Below are positions 61,188 to 64,000 of a stretch of DNA of 64,000 bases, one piece after another (the first letter of the stretch is position 1; every line of letters begins with the position of its first letter). This DNA comes from Candidatus Diapherotrites archaeon. Its GTDB lineage: Archaea > Iainarchaeota > Iainarchaeia > Iainarchaeales > 1-14-0-10-31-34. The notes below the pieces were generated by a model. That model was not told the DNA's origin, ran no database searches, and saw only the letters and a program-made list of their open reading frames with translations. The stretch spans positions 1 to 64,000 of the forward strand of contig JBFMAK010000003.1 in the NCBI GenBank assembly GCA_040755695.1, in the 5' to 3' direction. The translations under genes were made by a program, and so were the position numbers.

Positions 61188-62705
61188 ATGGCTTACATGC
61201 AAAAAATGAAGGCAAAACTCTTCGACATAGAGGCAGGCAAATACATTTCAGTAATCCATGAATGCGACGCAAAACAATTAGCTGTATTCCCCCTGGACAG
61301 AGTGGAGATATTCAATCCAAGGACAAGGAAAAAAATAGTTACAGTAGTAGACCTCACTGATTCTGTAGTAAAAGAGAACGAAATAGGATTATTTGAAGAC
61401 GTAAGAAAAATAATTGGAGCAAAAGCAAAAGATGTTCTCCATGTAAGTGCTGTTCCCCAGCCTGAAAGCGTCAAATTAATAAAGAAAAAAATGGACAAGC
61501 AGGCACTAACAGAAAAAGAGATAATGGAGGTAGTGAAAGACTTAAGCGAGAACAAGCTGAGCGAGATAGAGGCAAGCGCTTTTGTTTCAGCAATATACAT
61601 TAATGGATTCAGCTTGGGAGAAACAATTTCAATGACCAAAGCATTAGTGAAAGACGGGGAAAGACTGCGCTTAGAGAGAGAGCCAGTTGTAGACAAGCAC
61701 TCAATTGGAGGAGTGAACGGGAGAACCACAATGATTTTGGTGCCAATAATTGCATCCCAAGGGCTTTACATCCCGAAAACATCCTCCCGCTCAATAACCT
61801 CTTCTGCAGGAACAGCAGACGCAATGGAAATCCTTTCAAATGTCTGCCTTTCATTAGAGCAAATAAAAAAAATTACTGAAAAATTAGGGGGGGTAATTGC
61901 ATGGGGAGGGGCATTAGACCTGGCTCCAGCAGACGACAAAATAATCAAAATCGAGCATCCTTTAAGCCTGGACCCTAATGGTCAAGTGATTGCATCAGTA
62001 ATGGGAAAAAAGGCAAGCGTAGGAGCAAGATATGTTGTAATAGACATTCCTGTAGGGCCTCACACCAAAGTAAAAACAAGAGAGAAAGCAGAGGCAATGG
62101 CAAAAAAATTCATTGAAGTGGGAAAAAATCTTGGAATGAAGGTTGAGGTTGTCCTCACAGACGGAAGCAAGCCGTGCGGCAAAGCATTCGGCCCAGCATT
62201 AGAAGCAAGGCTTGTAATGGAAATACTTGAAGGAAAAGTCTTTGATGAACTGGCAGAAAAAGCCTGCGACCTCTCAGGCATTCTATTAGAGCTAGCAGGA
62301 AAAGAAAGGAAGGGAATGGGAGCAATAAAAGCAAAAGAAATCCTCAAGAACGGGAAAGCACTCAAGAAAATGCAGGAAATAATCAGAGCCCAAGGAGGAA
62401 AAATCCTGTCTTCAGACCAAATAAAATTAAGCCCTTTAAAAAAGAAAATTCTCTCAGAAAAAGAAGGAGAAATAAGCAGCATTAACGTGAAGATACTGAA
62501 CGAGGTTGCAAGGATTGCTGGAGCTCCAGCAGACAAGAAGGCAGGCGTAATGCTCAAGGCAGAAGACGGTCAAAAAATCAAAGTGAATGACGTTCTATAC
62601 GAAATCTACGCAGAAAACAGAAGGAAACTGGAATTAGCAGCAAAATACGCCCAAAAAAACAATGCCATTGAATTGCAGGAAATCATCCTAGAAGAAATAA
62701 AATAA
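61188..62705 (+). CDS. deoA: AMP phosphorylase (thymidine-phosphorylase family)
   Basis: Archaeal AMP phosphorylase splits AMP with phosphate to adenine and ribose 1,5-bisphosphate. At 505 residues it has the archaeal N-terminal extension (~85 residues). Seen: VDKHSIGGVNGRTTMILVPI, SSRSITSSAGTADAMEIL, GGVIAWGGALDLAPADDK and a C-terminal pyrimidine-phosphorylase-type domain. In other archaea this enzyme feeds a type III RuBisCO; that gene is not in the window. Confidence 0.93.
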   Translation: MAYMQKMKAKLFDIEAGKYISVIHECDAKQLAVFPLDRVEIFNPRTRKKIVTVVDLTDSVVKENEIGLFEDVRKIIGAKAKDVLHVSAVPQPESVKLIKKKMDKQALTEKEIMEVVKDLSENKLSEIEASAFVSAIYINGFSLGETISMTKALVKDGERLRLEREPVVDKHSIGGVNGRTTMILVPIIASQGLYIPKTSSRSITSSAGTADAMEILSNVCLSLEQIKKITEKLGGVIAWGGALDLAPADDKIIKIEHPLSLDPNGQVIASVMGKKASVGARYVVIDIPVGPHTKVKTREKAEAMAKKFIEVGKNLGMKVEVVLTDGSKPCGKAFGPALEARLVMEILEGKVFDELAEKACDLSGILLELAGKERKGMGAIKAKEILKNGKALKKMQEIIRAQGGKILSSDQIKLSPLKKKILSEKEGEISSINVKILNEVARIAGAPADKKAGVMLKAEDGQKIKVNDVLYEIYAENRRKLELAAKYAQKNNAIELQEIILEEIK

Positions 62706-62707
62706 AA

Positions 62708-63529
62708 TCAGAACAATTCATTGAATGCTTTCACGAAATCATTGCATTCAAGCAAGTAGACTTTTTCGTGCGCGAACTCAAGGGAAGAAAGCTTTCCTGC
62801 AACCTCTTTTTCGTTGAATTCAATTTTCTTATTCAGGAAGGGAAGGGAATTCTGCAGGGCATTAGAGAAGTTCTTGTTCTTGAGGCGGAATACTTCCTTT
62901 AAAAATTCAATGAATTGAGGGTCATTTTTTGCCTGCTCTTTGCTTTTCTTCCATTCAAGTTTTAGGATGCAGGATTCAGATGGAGGCTTTGGAAAAAAGG
63001 AGCCTGCATTCACTTTCTTTATCATCTTGCAATCGCAGAAATAATTGCATGCAACTGTAAGGGCATTGTATTTCCTGAAGCCAGGCTGGGCCAGCAATTT
63101 GTCTGCGAACTCCTCCTGGAATAATAATACTGCAAGTTCAAATTTCAAGGAAAAAAGCCTGAACATTATTTCTGAAGAAATAGCGTAAGGAGGAGAACTA
63201 ACAATTTTGTTGAATGAAGGGATTTCAAGGGAAAGGAAGTCTCCTTCAAGCAAGGTGAAGGACTCTGACTTAACTTCGTTTTTCAGGAGTTCAATTAAAG
63301 GGGCATCAAATTCTACTCCTATTGCCCTGCATTTCTCGAGGATTTTCCGCGTGAGAAAGCCTGTCCCACAGCCTATTTCAAGGGCTGTATCAGAAGGGGA
63401 AAGAGAAGCTGAATCAACCATTAATTCAATAATTTTTTCGTCCAAGAGAAAGTTCTGGGATAATTTTTTCTGGGGCCTAAAATGATACCTGACCATTAAG
63501 TCATTCAATTCAGCGAACAAGTCCTGCAT
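62708..63529 (-). CDS. ksgA: rRNA adenine dimethyltransferase KsgA/Dim1
   Basis: It dimethylates two adenines near the 16S 3' end. The 273 residues include KKLSQNFLLDEKII, LEIGCGTGFLTRKIL, GVEFDAPLIE and motif IV as SSPPY (usually N-x-P-Y). Next to DUF655, the order known from many archaea. It starts nine bases after DUF655 ends. Confidence 0.94.
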   Translation of the reverse strand: MQDLFAELNDLMVRYHFRPQKKLSQNFLLDEKIIELMVDSASLSPSDTALEIGCGTGFLTRKILEKCRAIGVEFDAPLIELLKNEVKSESFTLLEGDFLSLEIPSFNKIVSSPPYAISSEIMFRLFSLKFELAVLLFQEEFADKLLAQPGFRKYNALTVACNYFCDCKMIKKVNAGSFFPKPPSESCILKLEWKKSKEQAKNDPQFIEFLKEVFRLKNKNFSNALQNSLPFLNKKIEFNEKEVAGKLSSLEFAHEKVYLLECNDFVKAFNELF

Positions 63530-63538
63530 AAACAGAAT

Positions 63539-64000
63539 TCAATACTTCCTCTTATACCTGAATCTTTCTTCTTCCTCGTGCTTTGAGGGAGGCCTAGCGA
63601 AAAGATAATGCTTCTGCTTTTCGTCCTCCAATTCAATCATTATCCTCTTAATTATTGTCTTGACAGGGTCAGGCATTAAATGCACCCTCTTCTCTATGTC
63701 CGAATAAGACTCAAAAGGCTTATTCCGCCTTTCCTCAAGGATATTGAACATGTGCTTTTTTCCTAGGCCTGGAAGGAGCTCCAATTGATGCATTCTAATG
63801 GTAATAGGCCCTGCCTTGTTGAAGAATTCAATGAACTGCTTTTCGTTGTCCAAAACAATTTTTTCTACTGCCTTGTTCAGTTCAGACAAAGAATTGCTTG
63901 TAAGGTCAAAGAAAGAAATCCTTCTCTTGGTGTACTGCACTTTATCCCTTTCCTCTTTTCCAATGTATATTATCTCGCCTGACTTCAATTGAGTTTTAGG
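63539..64000 (-). CDS. DUF655 protein, C-terminal part (runs off the window)
   Basis: The frame is open to the window edge and shows the DUF655 core: GEIIYIGKEERDKVQYTKRR, FFNKAGPITIRMHQLELLPG with a helix-hairpin-helix (LLPGLGKKHMFNILEE), ending in a basic, Tyr-rich tail. The N-terminal domain lies outside. DUF655 is linked with ksgA and RNA polymerase/ribosome genes in archaea and probably binds RNA. Confidence 0.9.
   Translation of the reverse strand, partial: PKTQLKSGEIIYIGKEERDKVQYTKRRISFFDLTSNSLSELNKAVEKIVLDNEKQFIEFFNKAGPITIRMHQLELLPGLGKKHMFNILEERRNKPFESYSDIEKRVHLMPDPVKTIIKRIMIELEDEKQKHYLFARPPSKHEEEERFRYKRKY

Overview
This window reads as a chromosome segment of a small-genome archaeon, most likely of the DPANN kind. 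The evidence is archaeal-only or archaeal-type genes (diphthine synthase, Trm5-like methyltransferase, DUF357, DUF63, DUF655, ribosomal protein eL40, AMP phosphorylase, UbiA prenyltransferase of the ether-lipid type, class III signal-peptide pilins, KaiC-like ATPases), TTTAAATA-type TATA boxes, GGTG(A) ribosome-binding sites, tRNA introns at position 37/38, and 16S and 23S rRNAs each bracketed by long processing stems. The base composition is AT-rich and many proteins are Lys-rich. I cannot place the phylum from sequence alone.

Layout. 1-7000: secreted proteins (one split by an in-frame TAG), adenosylhomocysteinase and small basic proteins. 7000-15300: class II aldolase, a large secreted PKD protein, an endonuclease IV-like protein, a convergent VapC/RHH pair, adenylate kinase, a phosphoribosyltransferase, a Trm5-like enzyme and DUF63. 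15300-26500: a candidate Lys-only micro-ORF, diphthine synthase, DUF357, then a leftward run of acylphosphatase, endonuclease III, DUF362 and purQ-purL-purS (with a duplicated PurS), small helical proteins, PspC and an Ogg-type glycosylase. 26500-28000: intron-bearing tRNA-Gln, tRNA-Ile and a second convergent PIN/RHH pair. 28000-41500: a leftward type IV pilus (Tad/archaellum-like) locus with pilin, two TadC-like membrane proteins, TadA-like ATPase, five class III-signal or minor-pilin-like proteins, two P-loop KaiC ATPases and two P-loop-less KaiC relatives; a broken RelE-type toxin module sits inside it. 41500-47400: zinc-ribbon proteins, Pcm, an HTH regulator, UbiA, eL40, tRNA-Glu with two introns and tiny basic ORFs. 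47400-53100: the rRNA transcription unit 16S-tRNA-Ala-23S. 53100-62700: a rightward de novo pyrimidine cluster pyrB-pyrI-[HEPN-MNT]-pyrD-pyrC(broken)-pyrE-PRTase-[vapBC]-pyrF-AMP phosphorylase. 62700-64000: ksgA and DUF655, leftward.

How the genes fit together. The pyr cluster covers carbamoyl-aspartate to UMP, and the purine block supplies the FGAM synthase complex; adenylate kinase, two orphan phosphoribosyltransferases and AMP phosphorylase add nucleotide salvage. The organism therefore makes at least part of its own nucleotides, unlike the most reduced symbionts. The pilus locus has secretion ATPase, two platform proteins, a major-pilin-like protein and minor pilins; the prepilin peptidase is not in the window.

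The most unusual signals are: (1) two different tRNAs (Gln and Glu) carrying long, clearly homologous introns with the same hairpins, and tRNA-Glu carrying a second D-loop intron; (2) a 23S rRNA whose peptidyl-transferase region departs at positions normally invariant while keeping its helices, with a ~73-nt AT-rich insertion in the loop of helix 89; (3) a 16S with an apparent A-U replacement of the decoding-site 1405-1496 pair; (4) two toxin-antitoxin pairs encoded tail-to-tail; (5) five genes interrupted by a stop codon or frameshift, including the only dihydroorotase seen here.
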